Source of the DNA: Delftia acidovorans
GTDB taxonomy: Bacteria > Pseudomonadota > Gammaproteobacteria > Burkholderiales > Burkholderiaceae_C
Assembly: GCA_031286585.1 (NCBI GenBank)
Contig: JAITUC010000024.1
Span: 434,001-498,000, forward strand
Length of the DNA stretch: 64,000 bases
Direction of reading: 5' to 3'
Both the position numbers and the translations under genes were made by a program. This document shows positions 53,479-61,869 of the stretch, piece by piece. A model generated the notes under the pieces. That model was not told the origin of the DNA and did no database searches. It saw nothing but the letters and a program-made list of their open reading frames with translations. Within the stretch, counting starts at the first letter, position 1, and each line of letters opens with the position of its first letter.

Positions 53479-54693
53479 CTACAAGGCGTTGGCGGCGGAG
53501 CCGTCGCCACGGTACAGCCAGGGCAAATCCATCAGCCTGGAGCCCAGCAGGCGCAGCGACAGGTCGCGCCCCCAGCGCACGGGACCCGTGGCGTGGAAGA
53601 TGCGTCCATTGCGCTGCGAGCGTGCCTGCACGCGCGCATTGCGCTGCCAGCGGTTGAGCGCGTAGCGGCGCAGGCGCATGTTGACGTCGAGATCGTGCAT
53701 GGACAGGGCCCGCTGCAGCTCGGCCGCGTCCTCGATGGCCATGCCGGCGCCCTGGGCCAGGTAGGGGCGCATGGGATGGGCCGCATCGCCCAGCAAGGCC
53801 ACCACGCCGCGCGCCATCTGCGCGGCCGATTGCACGGGCGGGCGATCCCCCACCGGCCACAGCCGCCAGTCGCCACCGGCCGCAGGCACATGCTGGACCA
53901 GGTCCAGCAGCTGGGGGCAACTGCCCTGCAGCACCCGCACCAGATCGTCGAGATTGCCCGCGTGGTCCCAATTCGCCAGATCCTCGGGGGCCGGGCCCTG
54001 GATGATGATCACCAGGTTCTGCAGTTCGCCCCGGCGCACGGGGTACTGGATGGCATGCATGCGCGAGCCCAGCCAGGCCGTGACATCGGTGGCCCGCAGG
54101 CGCTTGGGGAGCTGGGCCTGGTGCACCAGGGCGCGGTAGGCCAGGTGCCCGGTGACACGCGGCGGGCCGTCGCCCAGCAGCTGCTGGCGCAGAACGCTGC
54201 GCACGCCATCGGCGGCGACCAGGGCATCGCCTTCGATCAGCTTGCCGGCACGGGTTCGCACGGTGACCACGCCGTCGGTCTCTGAAAAGCCCTCGATGGG
54301 CTGGCCCAGGTTCAGGTGCATGCCCGGATAAGTCTGAGCGGCTTCCCGCAGCAATTGCTGCAGATCGGCCCGGTGGATGGTGGCGTAGGCCGCGCCATAG
54401 CGTTGCACGGACTCGCTGCCCAAGGGCATATGCGCCAATTCCTGCCCGGTGACTGCGCTGCGCACGCGCAGGCTGCCCGGCAGCGCCACCACCTGCTGCA
54501 GCGGTTTTTGCAGGCCCCAGGCCTGAAGCCGCCGCACCACATTCGGACCGATCTGGATTCCGGCACCCACTTCACTGAGCGCGGGCGCCTGCTCGAAAAG
54601 ACGCACTTCCCAACCCGCCCGCGACGCACCGATGGCGGCGGCCAGGCCACCAATGCCGCCGCCGGCAATCAACACCTGCTTGTTCATGTGCAT
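53479..54693 (-). CDS. FAD-dependent aromatic-ring monooxygenase
   Basis: A 404-residue class A flavoprotein hydroxylase. FAD motif VLIAGGGIGGLAAAIGASRAG near the start, then SEVGAGIQIGPNVVRRLQAWG, the DG motif VAADGVRSVLR and the second FAD motif VALLGDAAHPMRPYLAQGAG. This resembles salicylate, 3-hydroxybenzoate and 6-hydroxynicotinate hydroxylases. Its substrate is open; kynurenine 3-monooxygenase is less likely on sequence. A Fur-like promoter lies about 275 bases upstream. Confidence 0.83.
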   Translation of the reverse strand: MHMNKQVLIAGGGIGGLAAAIGASRAGWEVRLFEQAPALSEVGAGIQIGPNVVRRLQAWGLQKPLQQVVALPGSLRVRSAVTGQELAHMPLGSESVQRYGAAYATIHRADLQQLLREAAQTYPGMHLNLGQPIEGFSETDGVVTVRTRAGKLIEGDALVAADGVRSVLRQQLLGDGPPRVTGHLAYRALVHQAQLPKRLRATDVTAWLGSRMHAIQYPVRRGELQNLVIIIQGPAPEDLANWDHAGNLDDLVRVLQGSCPQLLDLVQHVPAAGGDWRLWPVGDRPPVQSAAQMARGVVALLGDAAHPMRPYLAQGAGMAIEDAAELQRALSMHDLDVNMRLRRYALNRWQRNARVQARSQRNGRIFHATGPVRWGRDLSLRLLGSRLMDLPWLYRGDGSAANAL

Positions 54694-54950
54694 ATTGTGC
54701 CCCTGCCGCCCCGCGCGGCGGCCGGGGCATGATTATTCAAGTCGGACACCGCTGAAGAAAATCAACAAAAAGCTCGGAATTCTCTGAAACATGCGCGCAT
54801 CCTCCAGGCATTGAGGCGCATCAAGATCTCAAAGACAGGCATCTCGCCATGCACCAAACTGCCATAAAGAGCATCGCCCCTCCATCACCTGTGCGGCACG
54901 GCCAGAAATCCGCCTTTGCATCGCCGCTCTGGAAATGTCCATGCACGGAT

Positions 54951-54984
54951 CCACACTTTACACCGCAGATGATAGCGATTCTCA
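54951..54984 (-). promoter_or_regulatory. Fur-like box on a candidate leftward promoter
   Basis: TGATAGCGATTCTCA (54970-54984) has a perfect right half-site ATTCTCA and five of seven left positions. On the minus strand TTGAGA and TGTAAA, 17 bases apart, form a sigma-70-like promoter, with the box over the -35. Transcription would run toward the monooxygenase gene. Iron control is inference. Confidence 0.5.
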
Positions 54985-55020
54985 ACTGAGACAATCTTTG
55001 GACAAATGGCCGTGCCAATG

Positions 55021-55046
55021 AAAAAAGCCCGCACGGGGCGGGCTCT
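55021..55046 (-). terminator. Terminator of the H-NS-family gene
   Basis: On the minus strand GCCCGCC-CCGT-GCGGGC then six T, 20 bases after the stop. The 18-base stem is identical to that at 13595-13612. Confidence 0.82.
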
Positions 55047-55065
55047 TTCATGCGCGACGGGAAAA

Positions 55066-55356
55066 TCAGATGACAAATTTCTCGCGGTCCTGATTCTGAA
55101 TCCACTTTGGCGGCTTGCCGCGTCCGGTCCAGGTTTGGCCGGTTGCGGGATCGCGGTACTTGGGAGCCACTTTGGCGCCGGTTGAGCCAGCGGTACGACC
55201 ACGAGCTGCAGGAAACACGTCATCGGCAGTCAGGCCATATTCGGCAATCAAGTTGCGAACCTTTCCCACGGCGTCGGCAAGCTCACGCTTGCGTGCTTCC
55301 TGGATCTGTTGCTCCAGTTCCTGTCGCTGCTTCAGCAGTTCCTTGTAAGAGCTCAT
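55066..55356 (-). CDS. H-NS family nucleoid-associated protein
   Basis: A 96-residue H-NS-type histone-like protein: N-terminal coiled-coil for oligomerisation (LLKQRQELEQQIQEARKREL), linker with TADDVFPAARGR, and C-terminal DNA-binding domain YRDPATGQTWTGRGKPPKWI, in which the RGKPPKW loop resembles the AT-hook-like motif TWTGxGRxPxW. Such proteins silence AT-rich, often acquired, genes. It is monocistronic with a TATAAT -10 at 55390-55395 (minus strand) and a terminator. Confidence 0.88.
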   Translation of the reverse strand: MSSYKELLKQRQELEQQIQEARKRELADAVGKVRNLIAEYGLTADDVFPAARGRTAGSTGAKVAPKYRDPATGQTWTGRGKPPKWIQNQDREKFVI

Positions 55357-55389
55357 GGTATGCGCCTTGAAAGTAGTTTGAGAGCTTTC

Positions 55390-55395
55390 ATTATA
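55390..55395 (-). promoter_or_regulatory. -10 element of the H-NS-family gene
   Basis: TATAAT on the minus strand, 34 bases before the start, in an AT-rich stretch. A clear -35 at standard spacing is not seen. Confidence 0.5.
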
Positions 55396-55456
55396 AAAAC
55401 ATAATCGCCCCATGACGCAAGACGCATGTAAGCAAAACCCACAATATCGCTGTTGC

Positions 55457-56770
55457 CTATTGCGGAGAATAGTCCTCGGATAAATCCGATATAGCCAGCA
55501 CCTTGTCAATGCGTTTGCCATCGAGATCGATGACCTCGAAGATCCAGCCTGCACAGCTGACACGCTCCCCCAGAATGGGCAAATGACCGCTTTCTGCCAT
55601 GAGAAGGCCCGCCACGGTGTTGTATCGGCCGCGGTGCTCATCGGGCAGATCACGAATATCGAGGCGCGCCTTCAGCTCCGATATGGGCATCAGCCCATCC
55701 AATAACCAGGAGCCATCCTCGCGCTGCATGGCCCAGGCTTCTGCCTCGGTCACAGGCTGCAACTCGCCGGTAATCGCCTCGAGCAAATCCCGGGGCGTCA
55801 TGATGCCCTGCACCACGCCATATTCATCCACCACAAACACCATGCGCCCGGACCGGGCACGCAATTGCTCCAGCAACTCCATGGCGCTGAGCGTCTCGGG
55901 AAGGAAGGAAGCCGGCAGCACATGTTCGTACAGCGTGGTGCCCGCGGCATCCGAGCCCAGTGCCAGCAGGCGCGCCACGCTGATGATGCCGACCACGTCA
56001 TCCAGCGAATTGCGGCACACCGGGTACCAGGAATGCCCGCCCTTCGAGTGGTCGTCGGCCGAGGCCTGCAATGCCTCGGTGACGGTCATGTCGGCATCCA
56101 GCCATTGCACGTCGCCGCGCGGGACCATGATCGATGTCAGCGAGCGGTCATCGAGGTGAAAGACGTTTTGCACCATCTGGTGCTCGTTGGCCTCGATCAC
56201 ACCGGCATCCCGCCCTTCGGCGAGGCTTGCCGCGATTTCCTCTTCGGTCACGGCGCGCGCTGCGGATTCATTGATGCGCAGCAAGGTCAGCATGGCGCGG
56301 GTGGAAAAGGCCAGCAGCCGCACAAAGGGCTTTGCGGCAGAGGCCACCCAGGTCATGGGGCGGGAAACCACCATGGCCACGGTTTCCGGATAAAGCTGGC
56401 CTATGCGCTTTGGCACCAGCTCGCCGAAGACGATGGTAATGAAGGTGATCACGGTCACAACGAGCGCCGTGGCAGAGATGCTGGCCGCGCGTTCCGGAAC
56501 GCCCAGGCCCAGCAGCCATGCGGCCAGTCCGTCACTGAAGGCCGCCTCGCCCAAAATGCCGTTGAGCAGGCCGATGGAGGTGATGCCCACCTGCACCGAA
56601 GAAAGAAATTGCGTGGGGTTTTCGAGCAAGGCCAGTGCTGCCACCGCCCCCTTGTCGCCTGTTTCAGCCAGTGCCACCAACCGAGCCTTGCGGCTGGAGG
56701 CCAGTGCCAATTCGGACATTGCAAACACCCCATTGAGCAGCGTAAGCAACGCGATCAGCAGAAAATCCAT
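55457..56770 (-). CDS. CorC/HlyC (CNNM) family transporter
   Basis: A 437-residue protein: DUF21 membrane domain (about 1-190, FLLIALLTLLNGVFAMSELALASSRKARL at the start with its acid residue in FAMSE), two CBS domains (about 205-340) and a C-terminal CorC_HlyC domain (YNTVAGLLMAESGHLPILGE). CNNM/CorC proteins export or help regulate Mg2+/Co2+. It is divergent from apaH with a 24-base gap, so promoters must overlap. Confidence 0.87.
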   Translation of the reverse strand: MDFLLIALLTLLNGVFAMSELALASSRKARLVALAETGDKGAVAALALLENPTQFLSSVQVGITSIGLLNGILGEAAFSDGLAAWLLGLGVPERAASISATALVVTVITFITIVFGELVPKRIGQLYPETVAMVVSRPMTWVASAAKPFVRLLAFSTRAMLTLLRINESAARAVTEEEIAASLAEGRDAGVIEANEHQMVQNVFHLDDRSLTSIMVPRGDVQWLDADMTVTEALQASADDHSKGGHSWYPVCRNSLDDVVGIISVARLLALGSDAAGTTLYEHVLPASFLPETLSAMELLEQLRARSGRMVFVVDEYGVVQGIMTPRDLLEAITGELQPVTEAEAWAMQREDGSWLLDGLMPISELKARLDIRDLPDEHRGRYNTVAGLLMAESGHLPILGERVSCAGWIFEVIDLDGKRIDKVLAISDLSEDYSPQ

Positions 56771-56794
56771 GGTTCGTATATCAGAAAGAAGACC

Positions 56795-57640
56795 ATGGCA
56801 CTTTACTGTATCGGCGATATCCAGGGATGCCACGACGCCTTTGAGCGCCTGCTGCGCCGCGTGGATTTTTCCGCCAGCCGCGATACCCTGTACATCCTGG
56901 GCGACCTTGTGAACCGCGGTCCGGAATCGGACAAGGTGCTGCGCACCTGCATGGCTGCTGGCGACTCCATGCGCGCCCTGCTGGGCAACCATGACCTGCA
57001 CCTGCTGGCCGCCGCCCAGGGCGTGCGCCGCAGCAGCCGGCGCGACACGCTGGCCCGGGTGCTGGATGCGCCCGATCGCCATCAGTTGCTGGACTGGCTG
57101 CGCCACCAGCCGCTGGCGCGCAGCCACCACACGGCGCATGGCGAGGAACTGCTGATGGTCCATGCCGGCGTGCTGCCGCAGTGGAGCAGCCAGGAAGTGA
57201 TGGCGCTGGCGGGCGAGGTGCATTCGGTACTGCGCAGCAAGCAGTTGCCCGATTTTTTGCAGGCCATGTACGGCAACCAGCCCGATCGCTGGACACCCGA
57301 TCTGCAGGGATGGGTGCGCCTGCGGGTCATCGTCAACGCCTTGACCCGGCTGCGCTTTTGCACCGCACAGGGTGTCATGGATTTCGACAGCACCGAGTCG
57401 GCCGAGCAGGCGGCGCCCGGCCTCATCCCCTGGTTCGATGTGCCGGGCCGCGCCACGGCGAGCGCAACGATTGCGTTTGGCCACTGGTCCACGCTGGGCC
57501 ATATCAGCCGGCCCGATCTGGTGGCGCTGGACACCGGCTGCGTCTGGGGCGGCTGCCTGAGCATGATGCGTTTCGGCGCTCACCTGGCAGACCGGGAGCT
57601 GATCCAGGTGGACTGCCCGCAGGCCCAGGCTCCAGGCTGA
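56795..57640 (+). CDS. apaH: Bis(5'-nucleosyl)-tetraphosphatase, symmetrical
   Basis: A 281-residue metallophosphoesterase cutting Ap4A to two ADP; it also removes Np4 RNA caps in E. coli. The motifs GDIQGCHDAFERLL, GDLVNRGPESDKVL and GNHDLHLLA are intact, and the C-terminal AFGHWSTLG and ALDTGCVWGG complete the site. AAGAAG precedes the ATG. It ends before a strong terminator. Confidence 0.94.
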   Translation: MALYCIGDIQGCHDAFERLLRRVDFSASRDTLYILGDLVNRGPESDKVLRTCMAAGDSMRALLGNHDLHLLAAAQGVRRSSRRDTLARVLDAPDRHQLLDWLRHQPLARSHHTAHGEELLMVHAGVLPQWSSQEVMALAGEVHSVLRSKQLPDFLQAMYGNQPDRWTPDLQGWVRLRVIVNALTRLRFCTAQGVMDFDSTESAEQAAPGLIPWFDVPGRATASATIAFGHWSTLGHISRPDLVALDTGCVWGGCLSMMRFGAHLADRELIQVDCPQAQAPG

Positions 57641-57672
57641 CCCGGACGACGCCAATGAGCGAGAGCCCATGA

Positions 57673-57699
57673 AAAAACGCCTGCAAGGCAGGCGTTTTT
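57673..57699. terminator. Bidirectional terminator between apaH and rhlE
   Basis: AAAAACGCCTGC-AAG-GCAGGCGTTTTT is a perfect hairpin, serving apaH from the left and rhlE from the right (rhlE stop at 57726). Confidence 0.88.
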
Positions 57700-57725
57700 C
57701 GTGAGGCAGGCGGCTTGCGCGGAGT

Positions 57726-59228
57726 TCAGGCCTCGGAAGTGGTGGCGGGTGCCACAGGCGGGACAGGCGCGACGGGCGCCTTGAACAGCGCGGCCAGCTT
57801 GCGCTTGGGCTTGATGTTGCCGCCCACCTTGGGCGCGGCAGAGCCCTGGCTGTCCCAGCTCGCATCGACACTGGCGGTTGCCTCGTAGGGCTTGTCGAAG
57901 AACGGGTCCGAATGCGCCGCGCGCTGGCCCATGCGCGAACCGCGATGGCCAAAGCCTGCGCTGCCCCGTGACGCATCACCGCCGCGGTCGCCACGCTCGC
58001 CACCTCGATCCCGTTCACGGCCATAGCCGCCGCCTTGGCGCGGCAGTTCGTCGAAGCGGTGACCACGCGGTGCGCTGCCACGGAAGTCTTCCATGGGGCA
58101 GGTCTCGACATTGATCTTCTTCTTGACGAGCTTCTCGATCTCGCCCACCAGGCGCGCGTCGTGGCTGGTCACCAGGGTCACGGCAATGCCGGAGGCGCCT
58201 GCGCGGCCCGTGCGGCCGATGCGGTGCACATAGTCTTCGGCGTTGAACGGCACGTCGTAGTTGAAGACGGCCGGCACGTCCTTGATGTCCAGGCCACGGG
58301 CAGCGACATCGGTACACACCAGCAGGTCCACCTCGCCGCGCTTGAAGGCTTCAAGCGCCTTCAGGCGCTCGTCCTGGCTCTTGTCGCCGTGCAGCGCCGT
58401 TGCGCGCAGGCCATCACGCTCCAGGGCACGCGTCAGGCGCGCACAGCCCAGCTTGCTGTTGGAGAAGACGAAGGCCTGGCGGATGTCGCGCTGCTTGAGC
58501 AGGGAGCGCAGGGCATAGCGCTTGTCGTCGTCGCTGACGCTGTAGAAGCGCTGCTCCACCGTGGACGCCGTCTCGTTGGGGCGGGCCACTTCGATGGTGA
58601 CGGGGTCCTGCAGGTAGCTGCTGGCCAGGCGCTTGATCTCGGGCGAGAAAGTGGCGCTGAACAGCAAGGTGGTGCGTGTCTTGGGCAGGTGGGACAGGAT
58701 GCGCTGCAGATCGGGCAGGAAGCCGATGTCCAGCATGCGGTCTGCCTCGTCCAGCACCACGTACTCGACCTGGTTGAGCACGGCGTTCTTGGCTTCGATG
58801 TGGTCGAGCAGGCGGCCCGGCGTGGCCACCAGCACCTCGACCCCCTTCTTGAGCTCCAGCGTCTGCGGCTTCATGTCCATGCCGCCGAACACCACGGTGC
58901 TGCGCAGCTTGGTGTACTTCGCATACTGGGCGATCTGCTGGGCCACCTGGTCCGCCAGTTCGCGTGTGGGCAAAAGCACCAACGCCCGCACGGGGTGGCG
59001 TGCAGGCGAAGCGGAGCTATTTTCGTGGCGCATCAGCCGCTGCAGCAACGGCAGCGAGAACGCCGCCGTCTTGCCTGTGCCGGTCTGGGCGGCGCCCATG
59101 ACATCCTTGCCGGTCAGAACGACCGGAATGGCCTGTGCCTGGATGGGCGTCATGGACTCGTAGCCCATGTCGGCCACGGCGCGCGCCAGGGACTCAGCCA
59201 GCTGGAGATTGGAGAAAGAGCTTGTCAT
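57726..59228 (-). CDS. rhlE: DEAD-box RNA helicase RhlE
   Basis: A 500-residue ATP-dependent RNA helicase. In order: Q motif GYESMTPIQAQAIP, Walker A AQTGTGKT, PTRELADQV, TPGRLLD, DEAD in VLDEADRMLDIGF, SAT, then the second domain FVFSNSK, TDVAARGLDI and HRIGRTGRAG. The C-terminal 100 residues are Gly/Arg-rich (RGG-like, GGGYGRERDRGGERG) and basic, as in RhlE proteins. The ATG at 59228 gives the standard start. Confidence 0.92.
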   Translation of the reverse strand: MTSSFSNLQLAESLARAVADMGYESMTPIQAQAIPVVLTGKDVMGAAQTGTGKTAAFSLPLLQRLMRHENSSASPARHPVRALVLLPTRELADQVAQQIAQYAKYTKLRSTVVFGGMDMKPQTLELKKGVEVLVATPGRLLDHIEAKNAVLNQVEYVVLDEADRMLDIGFLPDLQRILSHLPKTRTTLLFSATFSPEIKRLASSYLQDPVTIEVARPNETASTVEQRFYSVSDDDKRYALRSLLKQRDIRQAFVFSNSKLGCARLTRALERDGLRATALHGDKSQDERLKALEAFKRGEVDLLVCTDVAARGLDIKDVPAVFNYDVPFNAEDYVHRIGRTGRAGASGIAVTLVTSHDARLVGEIEKLVKKKINVETCPMEDFRGSAPRGHRFDELPRQGGGYGRERDRGGERGDRGGDASRGSAGFGHRGSRMGQRAAHSDPFFDKPYEATASVDASWDSQGSAAPKVGGNIKPKRKLAALFKAPVAPVPPVAPATTSEA

Positions 59229-59339
59229 TGAGAGCGCTATTGTCGCACCTGGCGCGATTTGCGCGTTGCAATAACGCCAATTGGCACCTGGACAAGCATG
59301 GCGTTGCGTGAGCGCAACCCGCAAAAACCCGGTATGAGG

Positions 59340-59361
59340 GCCCGCAACGCGGGCATTTTTT
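59340..59361 (+). terminator. Terminator-like hairpin on the plus strand
   Basis: GCCCGC-AAC-GCGGGC followed by ATTTTTT on the plus strand. Both flanking genes are on the minus strand, so no annotated gene uses it in this direction. Confidence 0.55.
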
Positions 59362-59385
59362 CATCGCCGCGCCGTCCCGGGATGG

Positions 59386-59410
59386 AAAAGCGGCCCCTCG
59401 GGGGGGCCGC
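59386..59410 (-). terminator. Terminator of the YpfJ-like gene
   Basis: On the minus strand GCGGCCCC and GGGGCCGC arms are followed by TTTT, 52 bases beyond the stop of the metallopeptidase gene. Confidence 0.72.
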
Positions 59411-59461
59411 CCGGCCAGGGCCAGCGAACCTTGCGCAGCAAGGGTTGCGTCGGGCTATTTC

Positions 59462-60340
59462 TCAGAGGGAAGCGGCCGAAAAAGTGTCGCAGGACTTGAC
59501 GCTGCCGGTACGCAGGCCGGTGCTGAACCAGCGCTGGCGCTGGGCGCTGGTGCCGTGCGTGAAGCTGTCCGGCACCACGGCGCCGCCGCCTGCGCGCTGC
59601 AGGGCGTCGTCGCCGATCTTGGATGCCGCATTCATGGCCGACTCCACATCGCCCTGCTCCAGGATCTGGCGCGCGCTTTGCGCGCGGTTGGCCCAGACGC
59701 CGGCCAGGCAATCGGCCTGCAGTTCCAGCTTGACCGACAGGTGGTTGTATTCCACCTTGCTGACGCGGCCGCGGGCGCGGTCCACCTGGGCGCTGATGCC
59801 CAGCAGGTTCTGCACGTGGTGACCCACCTCGTGGGCAATCACATAGGCCTGGGCGAAATCGCCGGGCGCGCCCAGCTGGTTCTTGAGCGTCTCGTAGAAG
59901 CCCAGGTCGATATAGACCTTCTGGTCGGCAGGGCAGTAGAAGGGACCCATGGCCGACTGCCCCGTGCCGCAGGCCGTGGGCGTTGCGCCACGGAACAGCA
60001 CGAGCTTGGGATCGGTATATTGGGCGCCGCCCTGGCGGAACACATCGCGCCAGACATCTTCGGTATCGGCAAGCACGGTGGAGACGAAGCGGGCGAGCTG
60101 GTCATCGGCCGGCGGCTTGTGGGCCGGTCCCTGATGCTGCTGGACCTGCACCGGCGAGCCGCCGCTGAGCGCACCCAGGATGGTCAGCGGGTTGATGCCC
60201 AGCACCCAGCCGCCGACCAGGGCGATGACGATGGTGCCTATCCCTATGCTGCGCCCGCCGAAGACGGGGCTGCCGCCACCGCCACCCTCGTCACGGCGGT
60301 CCTCCACATTGTCCGACTCGCGGTTGCCTTCCCATCTCAT
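59462..60340 (-). CDS. YpfJ family neutral zinc metallopeptidase-like protein
   Basis: A 292-residue protein. A short charged, Gly-rich N-terminus is followed by one membrane helix (SIGIGTIVIALVGGWVLGI, about residues 31-50) and a C-terminal domain with HEVGHHVQ (HExxH) and downstream ELQADCLAG, which supplies the third zinc ligand. The YpfJ family is conserved and of unknown substrate. AGGAGTG precedes the ATG at 60340; a GTG three codons upstream is less likely. Confidence 0.88.
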   Translation of the reverse strand: MRWEGNRESDNVEDRRDEGGGGGSPVFGGRSIGIGTIVIALVGGWVLGINPLTILGALSGGSPVQVQQHQGPAHKPPADDQLARFVSTVLADTEDVWRDVFRQGGAQYTDPKLVLFRGATPTACGTGQSAMGPFYCPADQKVYIDLGFYETLKNQLGAPGDFAQAYVIAHEVGHHVQNLLGISAQVDRARGRVSKVEYNHLSVKLELQADCLAGVWANRAQSARQILEQGDVESAMNAASKIGDDALQRAGGGAVVPDSFTHGTSAQRQRWFSTGLRTGSVKSCDTFSAASL

Positions 60341-60448
60341 GGTGTTCACTCCTGGATCTGTGCTGCAGCCTGCAGCATCGGGCGGCGATATTACGTCGGA
60401 ACCTGCGGGGCCGCAGCGACCGCAGTCCCGGCAATGATACGGCGTGTA

Positions 60449-60805
60449 TCAGCGCACGGGCTGCACCGCCATGGGGGCGGTGGCCGGTGGCGCCTGGCTG
60501 CGCAGGACCTGCTCGCGGGCCACCAGCACCATGGCGGCCAGCAGCGCGGCGACGATGCCCAGGCCGATGACGACCGCCAGGCCCAGCCCCCATCCGCCGC
60601 GCCTGCGCCGCTCGCGTGCAGGCTCGCCGGGCCTGCGGGGAGCGGGAGCCTGCTCGCTGGGAGGCTGCTCGCGCTGCCACGGCTCGGGCGCGGGTCCGCG
60701 CCGCTGCTGCTCGTAGCGCGGGGCCGATTCCCTGCGCGGGGCTTCGGGCCGCGCCGAACCGTCCCAGCGGGGCTCTTCGCGCGGATAAGAAGGCTTTTGT
60801 GACAT
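60449..60805 (-). CDS. Small single-helix membrane protein, proline/arginine-rich
   Basis: A 118-residue protein: an N-terminal charged and proline-rich region (residues 1-72, YPREEPRWDGSARPEAPRRES-like), one membrane helix (GLGLAVVIGLGIVAALLAAMVLVA, about 75-98) and a short tail. An ATG at 60814 would add three residues. No family recognised. It is on the same strand, 108 bases upstream of the YpfJ-like gene, and may be its partner (inference). Confidence 0.62.
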   Translation of the reverse strand: MSQKPSYPREEPRWDGSARPEAPRRESAPRYEQQRRGPAPEPWQREQPPSEQAPAPRRPGEPARERRRRGGWGLGLAVVIGLGIVAALLAAMVLVAREQVLRSQAPPATAPMAVQPVR

Positions 60806-60906
60806 AGGCGACATCGTAGTGCCTGCGCAGGCCCCCGCGGACCAGCGCATACCACTGGACACATCGCGAATTGGCCGGACCAAGCCTACTGTGTACAGTC
60901 GCGGCC

Positions 60907-61854
60907 ATGAGCCATTCCAGCATGCCCTCCTCCTCCGCCCTTGACGCACAGGCCACGGCCGGGCTGTTGCCCTGGAACGAACTGGCCGACGAGATCGCCG
61001 CCCTGCTGCTGCAGCCGCAGGCAGCGCAGGTGCCGGCGCGCATCGTGATGCCCCTGCCGGCCGGCGGCAGCCTGTTTTGCATGCCCGCCACCGACGGCCA
61101 GGTGGCCATGACCAAGCTGATCAGCTTGACGCCCGGCAACGCCGGCACGCCGCGCGCCACCATCCAGGGGGATGTGGTGGTCTTCGACGTGGCCACGGGC
61201 GAGCGCCGCCTGATCCTGGACGGCCCCACGGTCACCGCCAGGCGCACGGCCGCCGTATCGCTGCTGGCCGCGCAAAGGCTGGCGCCGAATCCGCTGGGTC
61301 CGTTGCTGATCGTGGGCGCCGGCGTGCAGGGCCTGGCCCACCTGCAAGCCTTTGCCGCAGGCCTGGGCGTGCGCGAGGTCCAGGTGGCATCGCGCAGCGC
61401 ACGGAGCGCCCAGGCGCTGGTCGGCCAGGCCCGGGCCATGGGACTGCAGGCCACCGCCGTGGAGGATATGGAGGCGGCGGCGCGCCATTGCCCGCTGATC
61501 GTGACCTGCACGCCCGCCCGCGCCGTGGTGCTGCGCGAGGCGCCGCGCAGCGACGCCTTCATCTCGGCCGTGGGCGCCTTCACGCCGCAGATGGTGGAGC
61601 TGGCACCCGGCCTGTGCCAGGGCTTTCTGCAGTCGGGCCGCGTGGTGGTCGATACCGGGGATGCGCTGCATGAGGCCGGTGATCTGCTGCAGGCCGGCAT
61701 CGACGTCGCCGTCCTGCCCACGCTGGAGCAGGTGGTGCGGGAGCAATGGCCACGCCCGGATTCACCCGTGCTGTTCAAATGCTGCGGCTGGGGTGGCTGG
61801 GATCTTGCAGCCACCCGCCTGGCCATGCGCCGGGCTGCACTCCAGAACAGCTGA
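60907..61854 (+). CDS. Ornithine cyclodeaminase/mu-crystallin family reductase
   Basis: A 315-residue NAD(P)-binding enzyme of the OCD/mu-crystallin family, which includes delta1-pyrroline-2-carboxylate reductase and ornithine or alanine deaminating enzymes. Dinucleotide site LLIVGAGVQGLAHLQAFAAG (about 134-153); substrate segment FCMPATDGQVAMTKLISLTPGN. Context gives no clear substrate. ATG at 60907 chosen over 60871. Confidence 0.85.
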   Translation: MSHSSMPSSSALDAQATAGLLPWNELADEIAALLLQPQAAQVPARIVMPLPAGGSLFCMPATDGQVAMTKLISLTPGNAGTPRATIQGDVVVFDVATGERRLILDGPTVTARRTAAVSLLAAQRLAPNPLGPLLIVGAGVQGLAHLQAFAAGLGVREVQVASRSARSAQALVGQARAMGLQATAVEDMEAAARHCPLIVTCTPARAVVLREAPRSDAFISAVGAFTPQMVELAPGLCQGFLQSGRVVVDTGDALHEAGDLLQAGIDVAVLPTLEQVVREQWPRPDSPVLFKCCGWGGWDLAATRLAMRRAALQNS

Positions 61855-61869
61855 AAGCGGATTTCTGCG

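Larger units (their letters stand above)
54694..55065. other. Intergenic region between monooxygenase and H-NS genes
   Basis: 372 bases with no supported protein longer than about 40 residues. On the minus strand there is a Fur-like box overlapping a candidate promoter (54951-54984), then a 37-codon frame (54829-54942). At 54742-54795 is a 17-codon frame preceded by GGAGG. These open questions are discussed under findings. Confidence 0.5.

Noticed and set aside
53479..54693. Kynurenine 3-monooxygenase
   Set aside because: The protein has the GAGIQIGPN segment of salicylate-type hydroxylases and no C-terminal membrane region typical of KMO; being near kyn genes is not enough.
54821..55105. 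94-codon minus-strand frame in the monooxygenase/H-NS gap
   Set aside because: It starts inside the H-NS gene and reads through its terminator; no ribosome site or domain.
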